Below are positions 1 through 8,238 of a DNA stretch of 44,335 bases, in pieces. The notes under the pieces are model-generated. The model did no database searches. It had not been told where the DNA came from and saw only the letters and a program-made list of their open reading frames with translations. The position numbers and the translations under genes are program-made. Positions within the stretch are counted from its first letter, which is position 1. Each line of letters starts with the position of its first letter. Source of the stretch: JACRAR01 sp041674385 (GTDB lineage Bacteria; Pseudomonadota; Gammaproteobacteria; Burkholderiales; Rhodocyclaceae); contig JBAYVU010000026.1 in assembly GCA_041674385.1 (NCBI GenBank), positions 1 to 44,335 of the forward strand, written 5' to 3'.

Positions 1-240
1 CGGCACCGGTTTGCTGGAGACGACATTGACGGTGCCCTTGACCCGGGGGTCGAGCAGGAAGTTCTTGCCGGTGATCTGCGAGACGGCTTTGGTGACCGTG
101 TCGATGTCGGCATTGACGAAGTTCAAGGTGACTTTGTCTTCTTCGGCGCGGGCCGGGCCTATCAGCAGGCCGGCGGCCAGGCACAGCGCCAGGACGATGC
201 GGTACGGGTATGTCGTACGGGAATGGGGGTCAGGTGTCAT
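1..240 (-). CDS. gspD: Type II secretion secretin GspD, N-terminal part (runs off the window)
   Basis: Only the first 80 codons are present; the rest lies left of position 1. The start is the ATG at 240-238. Residues 13-31 form a hydrophobic signal peptide ending in an A-R-A cleavage site. The mature start (EEDKVTLNFVNADIDTV) and the following TGKNFLLDPRVKGTV stretch are typical of the secretin N0 domain. In the family, GspD forms the outer-membrane ring through which folded proteins leave the periplasm. The start codon overlaps the end of gspC by 11 bp, so the two are translationally coupled. That gspD follows gspC is the standard order and supports the call despite truncation. Confidence 0.88.
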   Translation of the reverse strand, partial: MTPDPHSRTTYPYRIVLALCLAAGLLIGPARAEEDKVTLNFVNADIDTVTKAVSQITGKNFLLDPRVKGTVNVVSSKPVP

Positions 241-820
241 CATCGGTGGCGATCCGTCGGGTTTTTCTGCGCGCTGGGGGCGCGGGAGGTGTGGGGGGGG
301 CGGGGAGGATGGAGAGTGCGGCTGGGGGGGCGGAACTTTGCGCCGGGGAGCCGCTTGGTGCCGGGGCGCCCTGCGCTGCGGCTTTGGCGGCTTCGGCCGG
401 GGTCTTGCTGGTTTCGGGCAGGGTCAGGGTCAGCGGCTGGCCGCCGCGCAGTAGTTCGACTTGTCTGGGTAAAACACGTTGCAGCGTGATGCCGGGGGCG
501 ACTTGTTCGCCTTCTTTGACCAGCTGCGCCGGTTTGCCTTCCAGACTCAGCAGTGCATATGCGCGTTGGCCCGCTTTCTCGGCCGCGATCACGCCGTTCA
601 GGCGAATGTCGCTGGGCGCGCTGGCCGTCGCACTGGCCACCACATACACGCCAAATAGATGCCGCGCCGTCAGCGCTTGCTGCACCTTTTGCAGTTCCGT
701 CTCCATCTGCGCGCTCGGCACCACACTTTCCGGCGCATTCACCGTCCAGTAGATGTCCGCACCCAACCAGCCCAGCACCGCCAGCATCACCAATGCCGCC
801 ATCCGCCCCAGCCATCGCAT
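230..820 (-). CDS. gspC: Type II secretion inner-membrane protein GspC (no PDZ domain)
   Basis: A 196-residue protein starting at the ATG at 820 (MRWLGRMAAL). This start is preferred over in-frame upstream codons because a GGAG Shine-Dalgarno sits 8 nt before it and the single membrane helix (about residues 8-22) then lies at the N terminus. Residues 48-135 match the GspC homology region, beginning at ARHLFGVYVVA, which contacts GspD N0. The last 60 residues are Ala/Pro-rich low complexity, and no C-terminal PDZ domain is present, so this is the short form of the family. GspC links the inner-membrane platform to the secretin. It is cotranscribed with gspD (overlap) and divergent from gspA. 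Confidence 0.85.
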   Translation of the reverse strand: MRWLGRMAALVMLAVLGWLGADIYWTVNAPESVVPSAQMETELQKVQQALTARHLFGVYVVASATASAPSDIRLNGVIAAEKAGQRAYALLSLEGKPAQLVKEGEQVAPGITLQRVLPRQVELLRGGQPLTLTLPETSKTPAEAAKAAAQGAPAPSGSPAQSSAPPAALSILPAPPTPPAPPARRKTRRIATDDDT

Positions 821-1030
821 CAGTACGGCTCCATTCTCTCGTGCTCTCAAGGGACTCTCGCTTCTCTCGCTTCCCAATCCGCCTCGCTACGCCTCGCCTC
901 GCCTCGCCATTCTCCATGTCAATTGTATCATCGCAGAGGATGGGGCAGCGCTTGCAGAGGGCCAGGTCCGCGATGGTCATGGAATAACGGCATGCTTATA
1001 ATGCCAATCTTCGCATAGCCGATCGCCCTC
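821..1030. other. Divergent intergenic region between gspC and gspA
   Basis: This 210-bp region must hold the promoters of both gsp operons. Bases 848-900 are a low-complexity run of imperfect TCTCGCTTC and CGCCTCG repeats on the gspC side. A plausible rightward promoter is annotated separately. For the leftward operon only a TACAAT-like hexamer (within the complement of about 928-938) is visible, without a convincing -35. Confidence 0.6.
974..1002 (+). promoter_or_regulatory. Predicted sigma-70 promoter of gspA-gspB
   Basis: TGGTCA (974-979, 4 of 6 matches to TTGACA), a 17-bp spacer, and a perfect TATAAT (997-1002). Transcription would begin near 1009, giving a leader of about 22 nt. No clear Shine-Dalgarno precedes the gspA ATG at 1031. 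Confidence 0.55.
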
Positions 1031-2656
1031 ATGTACCTGAGCTATTTCAACCTCGTTGAAGCGCCGTTCTCAATAGCGCCGAATCCGCGTTATCTCTACT
1101 TGAGCCAACGTCATCAGGAAGCGCTCGCGCATTTGCTCTACGGCGTGAATGGCGACGGCGGATTCGTGCTGCTCACGGGCGAGGTCGGCGCAGGCAAGAC
1201 CACGGTATGTCGCTGCCTGCTCGAACAGATTCCCGAATCCTGCGATGTGGCCTACATCTTCAATCCCAAGTTGTCGGTGGCGGAATTGCTATCGACCATT
1301 TGCCATGAATTCGGCATCGCCTATCCGCCCGGCAACACCAGCATCAAGGTATTCGTCGATTGCATCAATGCCTACCTGCTCGACGCCCATGCCAAGGGCC
1401 GGCATACCGTGCTGATCATCGACGAAGCCCAGAACCTGTCGGCCGATGTGCTGGAAATGATGCGCCTCTTGACCAATCTCGAGACCAACCAGCGCAAGCT
1501 GTTGCAGATCATCCTGCTGGGCCAGCCGGAACTGGCGGAAATGCTGGATCGACCGGAGCTTCGGCAGCTCGCCCAACGTATCGTCGCGCGCTATCACCTG
1601 GGACCGCTCTCCAAGTCGGAGGTCGCCGCTTACGTGCGGCATCGTCTGGGCGTGTCCGGCGTGCAGCGGCAGATATTCCCGGCGACGCTGATGGGCCGCT
1701 TGTACCGGCTGAGCGGCGGTGTGCCGCGGGTCATCAACGTGTTGTGCGACCGCGCCCTGCTCGGCGCCTATACGCAAGGCAAGGAACGGGTCGATCGGGC
1801 CACTCTCAAACAAGCGGCGCGCGAAGTGCTCCATCAACCGGCGCCAATCGGCCCCAGCATGCTGAGGCCGTTGCTGGCCGTCTTGCTGGTGGTGGCTTGC
1901 GCAACGCTGGCATGGATGATGTTCAGGACGCCCCCATGGGGCGATAGCACGACGCAGCACACGGAGCGCGTTCCCGCGCCATCGCCGACCATCGCCGAGA
2001 AAACGCCGGAAACCAAGCCAGCCATAGTGCCGCAAACACTCAGCTGGCCCGCCACCGAACCGCGCGAACGCAGCAAGGAAATGGCGTTCGCCGCGCTGTT
2101 TCATGCCTGGGGCGCGGACTATGACGGGAGCGACGCATGCCGTCTGGCCAAGAGCATGGTCTTGAGCTGCCGGAGCGGTCGCGGTGGCTTGGATCTGCTG
2201 CGGCAGTTGAACCGGCCCGCCGTCCTGCAAATGAACGACGATCAGGGCCAGGAGTTCTATGTCGCCATGACCGCGCTCGACGAAAAGACTGCCACCTTTG
2301 TCGTCGGCAGCGAAAACAGGGTGGTCGCGCATAGCGACCTGGCGGCTCATTGGTCTGGTCACTTCACTGCGCTGCTGCGCCTGCCGCCGGATACTCACGA
2401 GCAAATCCGCTTGGGTAAGAGCGGCCCGATAGTCCAATGGGTGAGGCGGCAACTCGCGCAGGCGCAGGGAATCGAAATGCCGGCCGCTGCCCGCGATTCC
2501 GTTTTCGACGAAGCCTTGGTGCGCCAGGTCAAGCAGTTCCAACTCGAACAGGGCTTGATTCCGGACGGTGCCGTCGGTCCGCAGACGCTGATGCGTCTCA
2601 GCAGCGTCACGGATCAAACCGGGCCGAAGTTGCTGCATGCGCAGAAAGGCAAATAG
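1031..2656 (+). CDS. gspA: ExeA/GspA-type AAA ATPase with peptidoglycan-binding domain
   Basis: A 541-residue protein. The N-terminal ATPase has Walker A GEVGAGKTT (50-58) and Walker B VLIIDEAQNL (127-136); the opening MYLSYFNLVEAPFSIAPNPR is a hallmark of ExeA/GspA. One membrane helix lies at about 277-298. The periplasmic part ends in a peptidoglycan-binding-like domain (about 440-520, containing VRQVKQFQLEQGLIPDGAVGPQTLMRL). In Aeromonas, ExeA with ExeB remodels or binds peptidoglycan so that the secretin can be assembled. The next gene is gspB, 9 bp away, and the gspC-gspD operon is divergent, which fits this role. The ATG at 1031 keeps the conserved N terminus. Confidence 0.9.
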   Translation: MYLSYFNLVEAPFSIAPNPRYLYLSQRHQEALAHLLYGVNGDGGFVLLTGEVGAGKTTVCRCLLEQIPESCDVAYIFNPKLSVAELLSTICHEFGIAYPPGNTSIKVFVDCINAYLLDAHAKGRHTVLIIDEAQNLSADVLEMMRLLTNLETNQRKLLQIILLGQPELAEMLDRPELRQLAQRIVARYHLGPLSKSEVAAYVRHRLGVSGVQRQIFPATLMGRLYRLSGGVPRVINVLCDRALLGAYTQGKERVDRATLKQAAREVLHQPAPIGPSMLRPLLAVLLVVACATLAWMMFRTPPWGDSTTQHTERVPAPSPTIAEKTPETKPAIVPQTLSWPATEPRERSKEMAFAALFHAWGADYDGSDACRLAKSMVLSCRSGRGGLDLLRQLNRPAVLQMNDDQGQEFYVAMTALDEKTATFVVGSENRVVAHSDLAAHWSGHFTALLRLPPDTHEQIRLGKSGPIVQWVRRQLAQAQGIEMPAAARDSVFDEALVRQVKQFQLEQGLIPDGAVGPQTLMRLSSVTDQTGPKLLHAQKGK

Positions 2657-2665
2657 AGGCTCGCC

Positions 2666-3385
2666 ATGTCCTTCATACTCGATGCGCTCAGAAAATCCGA
2701 CCAGCAACGTCAGCACAGCGCGACACCGACCCTGATGACCGCACCGCAAGCCACAGTGGAAACATCCAAGCCGGCTGCGTTGTGGTGGTATGGGTTGCTT
2801 GCGGCGGTACTGGTAGGCGCCGGCGTTCTGATCGGCTGGCTGCATCGCGGCCAATCCGAACCAACCGTAGCGACCGTACCGAACGTACCGCCCAGCGCCG
2901 CCAGACCGCCCGAAGCGAGCGCTCAAAAATTCACGGCAGCGCCGCTGCCGGCCTTGCCTGAAACCGTCAGGAAAGCGGAGAGCCAACCGCCCGCGCGGGA
3001 AGCGACGGCGGTCGTGGCAACCGCGGAGCGGCCCGCAACCATCGAAACAAAACCGGAAAAACCGGCCAAGCCGGTGTCGGCGAGTCCAGCCGCTTCCAGC
3101 CAGGCGCCGGCGCCCAAGCAGGAGGAACATGCCAGTGCGGTTCCCGATGCCGGCGTGATAGCGGCGGCGGAATTGCCGCCGGCAATCCAACAGGAACTGC
3201 CGAAGCTGGCCATTCTGGCCCACTCCTATTCGAGCAAACCCAAGGCCCGTTTCGTCTACATCAACGACCGGATGGTGCACGAAGAGGAATCTCCGGCGCC
3301 CGGTCTCAAGCTTGAACAGATTACCCCGGACGGTATGATATTCAGCTACAAGGGATACCGTTTCCGCAGGGGAGCCAACCAATAA
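2666..3385 (+). CDS. gspB: GspB/ExeB-like type II secretion assembly protein
   Basis: A 239-residue bitopic protein. MSFILDALRKSDQQRQ at the N terminus is a signature of GspB/ExeB. A membrane helix spans about 38-59, followed by a long Pro/Ala/Lys-rich periplasmic linker (60-170). The C-terminal 60 residues (from LPKLAILAHSYSSKP, with FVYINDRMV and GMIFSYKGYRFRR) form the conserved GspB domain. GspB works with GspA in placing the GspD secretin in the outer membrane. The gene starts 9 bp after gspA and ends 8 bp from the convergent glycosyltransferase gene, with no terminator visible between them. Confidence 0.87.
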   Translation: MSFILDALRKSDQQRQHSATPTLMTAPQATVETSKPAALWWYGLLAAVLVGAGVLIGWLHRGQSEPTVATVPNVPPSAARPPEASAQKFTAAPLPALPETVRKAESQPPAREATAVVATAERPATIETKPEKPAKPVSASPAASSQAPAPKQEEHASAVPDAGVIAAAELPPAIQQELPKLAILAHSYSSKPKARFVYINDRMVHEEESPAPGLKLEQITPDGMIFSYKGYRFRRGANQ

Positions 3386-3393
3386 CAGGGACG

Positions 3394-4350
3394 TCAAACA
3401 CCCTTCTCATTCGTCAAGCTCTCCTGTATCAGGAATTCCGGCCTGCGTTTGATCTCGTCGAAGATCTGCGCAAGGTAAGCGCCCAGCACGCCGAGACTCA
3501 ACAGCGTGGCCGAGCCGAACATCAGCACCACCACGGTCAGCGAAGTCCAACCGGAAACGGCAATCCCCGAAGCCCAGGAATACAAGGCCTGCAATAGCAG
3601 CAGTATGGCCGTCGCCATGCCCAGCAAGCCGAACCGGAAGATCATGCCGAGCGGCTTGGCGCTGTATGCCGTGATGGCCGTGATCGCCAGGCGGGACAGC
3701 TGCGCGGTGCTCCATTGGCTGCTGCCGGCGATGCGCGGCGCGACTTCGAAGCCGAGTTGCACGGTGGTGAAACCGGTCCACACCGTCATGCCGCGAAAGA
3801 ACCGCACCTTTTCCGGAAAAGCCAGCAAGGTATCGACCACCCGTCGATCGAGCAGGCGGAAATCCGACGCGCCGGAAAGATCGAGTCCGGTCAGTATACG
3901 CATCAGGCCATTGAAGAAATGGGCTCGCAGACGCGCCCACCAGCCGTCGCCGTCCCTGGCGATTTTTTGCGCGGCGACGATCTGGGCGCAACCATCGCGC
4001 CACACAGAGAGCATTTGCGGCACCAGGTCCGGCGGATGCTGGCCGTCCGCATCCATCACGATCACCGCCCTGCCCTGCGCCTGGCGCAGCCCGGCCAGTA
4101 TGGCCGCCTCCTTGCCGAAATTCCGCGTAAATCTCAAGCCGCGCAATTGGGGAATATGCTGGTCGCGCAGCCGCTCCCAGGTTGCGTCGCGGCTGCCGTC
4201 GTCGACGACCCATATCTCGAATTCGTTGCAGCAGCCTTGCAGGATGCCCACCAGCCGTTCGAGGAACGCGCCGATGCCCTCCGCTTCGTTGAAAGCGGGA
4301 ACGACGACGCTAAGCTCCGGCAGCCGGACGATCGGTTGGTCTGGGGTCAT
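3394..4350 (-). CDS. Family 2 glycosyltransferase, GtrB/dolichol-phosphate-mannose-synthase type
   Basis: A 318-residue enzyme. The GT-A domain has LSVVVPAFNEAEG (about 13-25), VVDDGSRD (about 48-55) and the metal-binding DADGQHPPD (about 99-107). Two membrane helices follow (about 234-256 and 267-290), and the C terminus is cytosolic (EIKRRPEFLIQE). This layout is that of GtrB-like enzymes that move a sugar from a nucleotide donor to undecaprenyl phosphate at the inner membrane. The gene is last in a four-gene operon starting with gtrA; its ATG is 1 nt after the stop of the upstream gene. The sugar used cannot be told from sequence. Confidence 0.85.
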   Translation of the reverse strand: MTPDQPIVRLPELSVVVPAFNEAEGIGAFLERLVGILQGCCNEFEIWVVDDGSRDATWERLRDQHIPQLRGLRFTRNFGKEAAILAGLRQAQGRAVIVMDADGQHPPDLVPQMLSVWRDGCAQIVAAQKIARDGDGWWARLRAHFFNGLMRILTGLDLSGASDFRLLDRRVVDTLLAFPEKVRFFRGMTVWTGFTTVQLGFEVAPRIAGSSQWSTAQLSRLAITAITAYSAKPLGMIFRFGLLGMATAILLLLQALYSWASGIAVSGWTSLTVVVLMFGSATLLSLGVLGAYLAQIFDEIKRRPEFLIQESLTNEKGV

Positions 4351-4351
4351 G

Positions 4352-6943
4352 TCATTTCATCTGGTTGAGTTTAAGCGCCCACATGTTATTGGGATATTCC
4401 TCGCGCAGACGGCGCGCATAAGGTTCCGCAACGGCGGCCTGGCCGTCCAGACGCTCCAGCAGTACCAGCGTGTACAGGCTCTCCGGAAGCCAGTAGCCGT
4501 GATAATGATCGCACAGATCGCGATAGCGGAGCTTCGCGGCGCTGCGCTGACCGGCCAGTTCGCTGGCTTTCGCCGACCAGAACAAGGCCTCTTCCTTTTT
4601 CGCCGGCGGCCTGCGCATCGCGTAGGCGCTGGCAAATTTCTCGCCGGCCGCCTGGTATTGATTGCTTCTCATCGATTCCCACGCCTGGCTATAAACCTGC
4701 TCGGGCGAGCGTATGGCGAAATAGAGGCCGGCAACGATCAGCAAGCCCCACCCGGCCAGCAGTGGCAACCAGCGCGTCAAGCCTGCCGGCGCCGGCATAT
4801 CGGGCGAATGCGCGGGCGAATGCGCGGGCGTGGCCGACGGGAGCGGCCGCCCGCGCCAGGCAATCCACATTGCAGACAGCGATGCCAGCAGCGTGGCGAG
4901 CATCCCCAGCCAGCCGACTTGAGTATGCCCATACACCAGCCGGATTTCCCGCTCTTGCGGCACGACCAGCATGAAGCCCGGGCCGGCGATGTGCAGGCTG
5001 CCCTTGGAAGCCAGATGCCAGCGCGGATGATAGGCGAACTTGAGCAGATGCGGCTGGCCGATCGCTGCCGTCTCAAAGACCAATTCGTTGCGCGACAGGG
5101 CCACCTCGCGCACTTCAGCCTTCGGACCGCCGGCAACGGCCAGCGGCTCGTCGGTGTAGACCGGCACACCGGCCTCGAAGCGGCTGCGCGTGCGGAACCA
5201 GGCGAAGGCGTCCTGCATCCAGTCCCGGGTCGGGCGGATGAGCAGGGGCTGGGTCACGACCTCCAGCAAACGGCTGTCGAAATGCTTGAGACGATACAGC
5301 GCGAAGGGAGCGGACTCGGCGATTTTCTCGAACAGCCCGCTCGCCTCGGTCGCCGCCTGGGCCGCCGGGCTGCGCAACAACAGCGTATCGGCATGGAGAA
5401 AATTCATGTGCCGTGCGGCAAAGGAGACATCCAGGCTGCCGCTCGGAAAACGCACCAGCGGCGATGATGGACGCGCCGATACCTCCGACTGAAGCTGATA
5501 GATCGCCGGCCCGAGCAGCGCGGATTCCATGTAGAGCCCTTCCAGCACGGACCGGTGATCGAGGAACAGCGGCAAGGCTTCGAGCGTGCGCGTCGAACCG
5601 ATGTCGTTGTTTGCCGGGTCGTGCTCGAAAACCAGGCGCGGACTCCACAAATCGCCGCGCATGGCCGGCAGGAGCCGGCTCAGGTTATGCCATTGGGGTT
5701 TCGCCTCCAGGCCCGAATGGTTCCACAAAGCCCAGTCGGGCGCCGACTGGATTTGCGGGCCGAGCCAGCCGAGCAGCGCCAGCCCCGCCGCCGCGGCCAG
5801 CAGTCCCTGGCAGAGCCGGATCCAGCGCCGGTCGGCACGCCCGAGCAGCGTGGCGAGAGCGGCCAGCGTCTGCCCGAACAGCCAACCGCAGACGATCGCG
5901 CCGAGCAGCCAGACCAGCGGGAAGAAGCGGATATCGGCGAGGCCGAGTTGATCGCCGGCGATGAACGCCAGCGCCGCCAGTCCGGCGGCGCTGGCGAAGT
6001 AACGCACAACCAGCAATTGATCGGCACGCCAACTGTGGCGCACAGCGGGAATCCACAACGCCGCCAGACCCAAGCCGCCGCATGCCAAAGATGGCCACAA
6101 TGCGCTCGGCAGGAGATCGCGCCAACCGGTGAGGGTAAACGCGGCATCGTTGGGAATAGTCAGGTGATGCATCTCCAGCATCGGCCACAGCCAACCGCCG
6201 AGCAGACAGAAAGCCAGCAGATGGCCGCGCAGCAGCAGGCCGAAATTGCGGCGCAAGCCGTGCTTCAAGCTTTCGCCGTCGAGCAGCAGGAATGCCGTGG
6301 AAAAACCCACCACCAACAGCGGGAAGCCATGCGAAAAACCGCAGGCCGCTTCGAGCAGCGCCGCCCACAGCCAATCCCGTCCCAGATGCAGCGCACGGCA
6401 CCAGGCCATCATCGCCAGCACCGCGAAAAGCAGGCCGTAGCTGTAGGCGAATTCGCCCGCCAGCGTAGACAGCAGGTTGCCTCCCCAGATCGAATTCTGC
6501 TCATGCAGCAGAAAAGCAAATGCCCCGAGCGCACCGCAGAATGCCGCCAGCCAAGGCAGGCCCAGCCAGCGCCGGCTGGCAGCGAACACTGCGCCGGGCA
6601 GCAGCATGGCGGCGAGGAAGGCGCCCCACTTGAAAGCCGCCGCCAGCCCGAGCGGCGCCGACAAGCCGGCGATCACGACGAAAGGCAGCGGGAAATAATA
6701 CGAAAGGAACGGCAATCCGCCGAATACTTCGGGCACCCAGGGAATGATTTGTCCGGAAAACAGCAAGCCATCCGCATACAGCCAGGCATACAGCAGGTGC
6801 GACGCGCTGTCGCCGCCGGTGGGCCAGTTCGGCGAGTTGAGAAAGCCGATGCCAAGGACGGCAGCGATCATGCCCGCCGCCAGCAAAGCGAATGTCGTGT
6901 CGCCGAGCCAGGCAGGAATCGGCAGTAAACGTAGCCGGCTCAT
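4352..6943 (-). CDS. Large polytopic membrane protein, PTPS-related/GT-C-like, with TPR-like C terminus
   Basis: A 863-residue protein. The start at 6943 is chosen because its ATG overlaps the upstream stop (ATGA), which is preferable to a codon 27 bp earlier. The N-terminal two-thirds is a multi-helix membrane domain with about 12 hydrophobic segments. Its first loop carries PTGGDSASHLLYAW, then IIPWVPEVFGGLPFLSYYFPLP, the pattern of the membrane family called 6-pyruvoyl-tetrahydropterin-synthase-related (PF10131-like), thought to be a GT-C-fold group with a catalytic acidic residue in this loop. A soluble periplasmic region (about 410-640) follows. The last 120 residues look like tetratricopeptide helices (YQAAGEKFASAYAM, EEALFWSAKASEL). 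Proposed role: the sugar transferase that uses the lipid-linked donor made by the gtrA/gtrB pair. That is inference. Confidence 0.65.
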   Translation of the reverse strand: MSRLRLLPIPAWLGDTTFALLAAGMIAAVLGIGFLNSPNWPTGGDSASHLLYAWLYADGLLFSGQIIPWVPEVFGGLPFLSYYFPLPFVVIAGLSAPLGLAAAFKWGAFLAAMLLPGAVFAASRRWLGLPWLAAFCGALGAFAFLLHEQNSIWGGNLLSTLAGEFAYSYGLLFAVLAMMAWCRALHLGRDWLWAALLEAACGFSHGFPLLVVGFSTAFLLLDGESLKHGLRRNFGLLLRGHLLAFCLLGGWLWPMLEMHHLTIPNDAAFTLTGWRDLLPSALWPSLACGGLGLAALWIPAVRHSWRADQLLVVRYFASAAGLAALAFIAGDQLGLADIRFFPLVWLLGAIVCGWLFGQTLAALATLLGRADRRWIRLCQGLLAAAAGLALLGWLGPQIQSAPDWALWNHSGLEAKPQWHNLSRLLPAMRGDLWSPRLVFEHDPANNDIGSTRTLEALPLFLDHRSVLEGLYMESALLGPAIYQLQSEVSARPSSPLVRFPSGSLDVSFAARHMNFLHADTLLLRSPAAQAATEASGLFEKIAESAPFALYRLKHFDSRLLEVVTQPLLIRPTRDWMQDAFAWFRTRSRFEAGVPVYTDEPLAVAGGPKAEVREVALSRNELVFETAAIGQPHLLKFAYHPRWHLASKGSLHIAGPGFMLVVPQEREIRLVYGHTQVGWLGMLATLLASLSAMWIAWRGRPLPSATPAHSPAHSPDMPAPAGLTRWLPLLAGWGLLIVAGLYFAIRSPEQVYSQAWESMRSNQYQAAGEKFASAYAMRRPPAKKEEALFWSAKASELAGQRSAAKLRYRDLCDHYHGYWLPESLYTLVLLERLDGQAAVAEPYARRLREEYPNNMWALKLNQMK

Positions 6944-7728
6944 TCGCCCGCCCTGCCCCGCCAGCCCCACAGCGCCGGCAGAAGCAGCGCCAGCGCCGCC
7001 GCCGACAGCGCCAATGCATAAAACAACCCCTGCGCATCGAGCCAGCCGGATCGCTGCTGGCGGCCTTGGCTGACGCCGCGAGCCGCCGTCTGGAGAGCCG
7101 GGCCCGACGCGGTTTCATGCACCAGCATGACCGTCGGTTGCGCGGCGCCAGTGGCCAGCCGCAGGCTGTCCATCCCCGCATGCCACTCGACGCGCCGCGC
7201 TGCCGGCTGAATATGGTCGAAATCGACAGGCAGGCGAATCGATTCGATGCCCTCCTCCTGCGCCCATAGTATCCAGGTGGCATGAATGCTGCCGTCGCTC
7301 GGTGGCGAAACCGACAGCAGGCCATTCGCATAACGAACCGGCAGGATTTCGCTTGCCGCTGGCGGCGGGTGCAGGAAGGTAATCTGCCCGAAGCTCACGC
7401 CGGCCTGGTCGAAAAAACGCACCATCAGCGGCTGCAAGCGTTCGACGGCGGAAAGCGTCTGCAAGGGCCGCGATTCCGGCCAAAGCAGGTCGATGTGCGC
7501 GCCGGGCAGCAATTCGGCTGGCGGCGCGGTGCCCGAAAGCGTCGCCAGGCGCCCCCATCGGCCATCGGCAAGCATACGAAATACCGCCGGGTAAAAGGCG
7601 CTGCTGTCGCCCTTCGAAGTCACGGTGAGCAGCGACCCTGTCTGCGAGAGTTGAAAGGAGATACTCCCGGCAACAGCGCCGAAAGAAAGCAGCCAAGCCG
7701 CAAAGGCAACCACCAGCTTGCGTCTCAT
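6940..7728 (-). CDS. Exported, C-terminally membrane-anchored protein of unknown function
   Basis: A 262-residue protein. The start at 7728 overlaps the gtrA stop (ATGA) and places a signal peptide at residues 1-22 (MRRKLVVAFAAWLLSFGAVAGS). Upstream in-frame codons lie inside gtrA and are rejected. The mature part looks beta-rich and has no motif I recognise. One hydrophobic helix near the C terminus (about 233-254) ends in WGWRGRAGE, so the protein is probably held in the inner membrane with its bulk in the periplasm. It overlaps the genes on both sides by 4 bp. It may be a periplasmic partner of the following membrane protein; nothing in the sequence gives a reaction. Confidence 0.6.
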   Translation of the reverse strand: MRRKLVVAFAAWLLSFGAVAGSISFQLSQTGSLLTVTSKGDSSAFYPAVFRMLADGRWGRLATLSGTAPPAELLPGAHIDLLWPESRPLQTLSAVERLQPLMVRFFDQAGVSFGQITFLHPPPAASEILPVRYANGLLSVSPPSDGSIHATWILWAQEEGIESIRLPVDFDHIQPAARRVEWHAGMDSLRLATGAAQPTVMLVHETASGPALQTAARGVSQGRQQRSGWLDAQGLFYALALSAAALALLLPALWGWRGRAGE

Positions 7729-8117
7729 GGCGAAGTCACGACATGAAACGTCCAGTAGCGATTGGCGAGGAAACTCCAGACGACAACCAGCCCGGTAGTC
7801 GCCAACTGGCTGAGCAGATAATGCAGATCGAGTAATTCCACGCCCAGCCACATGAACAAGGTATTCAGCAGCAGCCCGACCGCCGCCACCACGGCGAATT
7901 TGACGACCGTCTCGCGGTGCTGCTTGGCACTGCGGAAAGTGTAACGGTAATTCAACGAATAATTGATCCACGCCCCGACCAGCGCTCCCGCCGCAGAAGC
8001 CGGCACCGCCGCCATCCCAAATCCCTGGACCAGCAGAATCAAGGTGCCGAAGTGCCCAATGGCCGACACCAAGCCGACACCGGCAAAACGGATAAATTGT
8101 CGAAAATACTCAGACAT
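7725..8117 (-). CDS. gtrA: GtrA-family membrane protein (putative lipid-linked sugar flippase)
   Basis: A 130-residue protein with four predicted membrane helices. It opens with EYFRQFIRFAGVGLVSAIGHF and carries GAWINYSLNYRYTFRS between helices 2 and 3 and SFLANRYWTFHV at the end, all characteristic of the GtrA family. In phage and bacterial gtr systems GtrA is thought to flip undecaprenyl-phosphate-sugar to the periplasmic face. The ATG at 8117 is used; a GTG two codons upstream (8123) is equally possible. It is the first gene of a leftward four-gene operon in which each stop overlaps or nearly touches the next start. Confidence 0.85.
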   Translation of the reverse strand: MSEYFRQFIRFAGVGLVSAIGHFGTLILLVQGFGMAAVPASAAGALVGAWINYSLNYRYTFRSAKQHRETVVKFAVVAAVGLLLNTLFMWLGVELLDLHYLLSQLATTGLVVVWSFLANRYWTFHVVTSP

Positions 8118-8184
8118 TGGCACTCTATCACCCGCAGTCGGCAGCTTTCGCTCGCATTATTCCTTGAATTGGCGGGGTGCGCGA

Positions 8185-8219
8185 TAAAAAAATGGAGGGC
8201 CATTGCTGGCCCTCCATTT
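8185..8219 (-). terminator. Rho-independent terminator after the divergent decaheme gene
   Basis: On the minus strand, a perfect 13-bp stem (AAATGGAGGGCCA / TGGCCCTCCATTT) with a 4-nt loop is followed by seven T. It lies 20-50 bp past the stop codon at 8239 and closes the leftward electron-transfer island before the gtr operon begins. Confidence 0.93.
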
Positions 8220-8238
8220 GCATATGGCCGCGGTGCTG

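Noticed and set aside
841..912. Short CT-rich repeats upstream of gspC as a CRISPR or operator array
   Set aside because: Units are irregular, very short and without spacers; this is better read as low-complexity DNA.
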